From Rotaria socialis (lineage: Eukaryota; Rotifera; Eurotatoria; Philodinida; Philodinidae), in NCBI GenBank assembly GCA_905331475.1, contig CAJNYU010000181.1:248001-312000 (forward strand): a stretch of 64,000 nucleotides of DNA, given 5' to 3'. The position numbers were made by a program, and so were the translations under genes. This document shows positions 63,269-64,000 of this stretch, one piece after another (the first letter of the stretch is position 1; every line of letters starts with the position of its first letter). A model generated the notes under the pieces. It made no database searches, was not told the DNA's origin, and worked only from the letters and a program-made list of their open reading frames with translations.

Positions 63269-64000
63269 CTAAAGAATCGAACTATGGTTTGATGGTATAC
63301 TATTTTGGCCACCAGTCAAATATCCATTTGGCGCCTCAAGTCCATTTGGTGTCTCAAGTTCACTATTTCCTTGAATGATTTTATTTGTATTTATAAGTTT
63401 TTTCTCATGTATATTTGTTGTCGAATTTATTGGATTCTTACAAGATTTCGCTTTTTGTCTTATCGAACCTGTCCTTTGCATTTCCACACTAGGTGTTGCA
63501 GGTGGTAATGGCACGTTACTAGATTTACTTGCACGTCGTTGACGACAACAGACAAAATATTTACACAGAGTTTTTCGAAAAGCAGTTCGAAAATCTCTAT
63601 TATGAAAAGCATATAAAAATCTAGAATAATAAGAAGTCAATAAATATTTTCTTTCCTTTTCGCCTTTTTTTAGCTTACGGATTAATCATTGAATTAAAAT
63701 AACCAACCCAAAAGACAATATCTTCTATGATTGGCATGAATTTCCACCTGCAACGATCCGGTTCGCACGCCGAATATCGAACAAAAAATGGAAGCCAACA
63801 TATTAAAAATGCAACCATGATCGCACCTAACGTTTTAACGGCACGACGTTCACGTCTTAAATGTTTCAATTTACTATTGCGAGGATCAAGATAATTTCCA
63901 GGTAAATCAATAGACGGTTGTCGTTCCATATTTGTATCAAAACTATCATGTTTTTCTGAACGGCGATGGGTATTATAGGAACCGTTTGCTGTTGTTGTTG
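63269..64000 (-). CDS. Aminergic-type class A GPCR, C-terminal part
   Basis: The gene enters from the right edge in the third intracellular loop (T/N/S-rich, then RRSEKHDSFDTNMERQPS). It continues through KHLRRERRAVKTLGAIMVAF into helix 6 with FLICWLPFF, the F-x-x-C-W-x-P-F-F motif. Helix 7 ends FNSMINP and, after a short intron (about 63627-63676), PFLYAFHNRDFRTAFRKTL completes NPxxY and helix 8. Cysteines after helix 8 (KYFVCC) may be palmitoylated. The tail is about 90 residues. These motifs define biogenic amine receptors; alpha-adrenergic, octopamine or dopamine type is likely but cannot be settled without helices 3 and 5, which lie outside the window. The open frame reaches base 64000. 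Confidence 0.88.

Overview
The window is an AT-rich nuclear segment of an invertebrate animal. Genes are cut by many short GT-AG introns (about 45-80 bases, a few of 0.3-1.4 kb), and the gene set is bilaterian: insulin receptor substrate, AKT, hyccin, cyclin B, legumain, COMMD2, ARL2BP and an aminergic receptor. The closely packed genes, a divergent orphan receptor and many small DNA transposons suggest a bdelloid rotifer (Rotaria or Adineta type). That is an inference; the sequence does not prove it.

Layout. 0.3-1.3 kb: exons of an SLC36-type amino acid transporter (-), 3' part missing. 1.9-4.2 kb: a two-HMG-box chromatin protein (+), followed closely by an insulin receptor substrate gene (+, 4.4-7.7 kb). 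8.5-10.2 kb: two tandem BAG1-type ubiquitin-like microprotein genes (+). 10.7-12.8 kb: legumain (+), followed 206 bases later by an ARM-repeat plus fibronectin III gene (+, to 16.5 kb). 16.8-18.1 kb: an unrecognised gene (-), convergent to it. 19-24.6 kb is gene-poor: a piggyBac-like element, a small inverted-repeat element and a 100-base assembly gap. 24.4-26.3 kb: a decaying ANKIB1-like 5' fragment (-) divergent from COMMD2 (+). 27.5-28.7 kb: a broken orphan GPCR. 29.3-35.3 kb, all on the minus strand: a membrane-anchored alpha/beta hydrolase, ARL2BP and cyclin B. 36.0 kb: a small predicted myristoylated protein. 38.6-39.3 kb: a calmodulin-like EF-hand protein (+). 39.6-43.9 kb: AKT with a long C-terminal tail (-). 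49.6-54.8 kb: hyccin/FAM126 (-). 63.3-64 kb: the 3' end of an aminergic GPCR (-), running off the window.

Three genes act in one membrane-lipid signalling route. IRS recruits PI3-kinase, AKT reads the resulting PIP3, and hyccin belongs to the PI4-kinase complex that makes the plasma membrane PI4P from which PIP2 and PIP3 derive. Their proximity may be chance.

The spaces between genes at 36-37, 44-48 and 55-61 kb are packed with non-autonomous DNA transposons. Five have perfect 8-bp target duplications of hAT type and one more has a 7-of-8 match. Some are nested: a 102-bp hAT element sits in one arm of a long foldback element, and a mariner-type element sits inside a hAT element. I found no tRNA, rRNA or CRISPR array. 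The most distinctive observations are the tail on AKT, the IRS protein with a single YxxM site, the ARM-FN3 architecture, the paired ubiquitin-like microproteins and the foldback element. I did not find a clear wholly new system.
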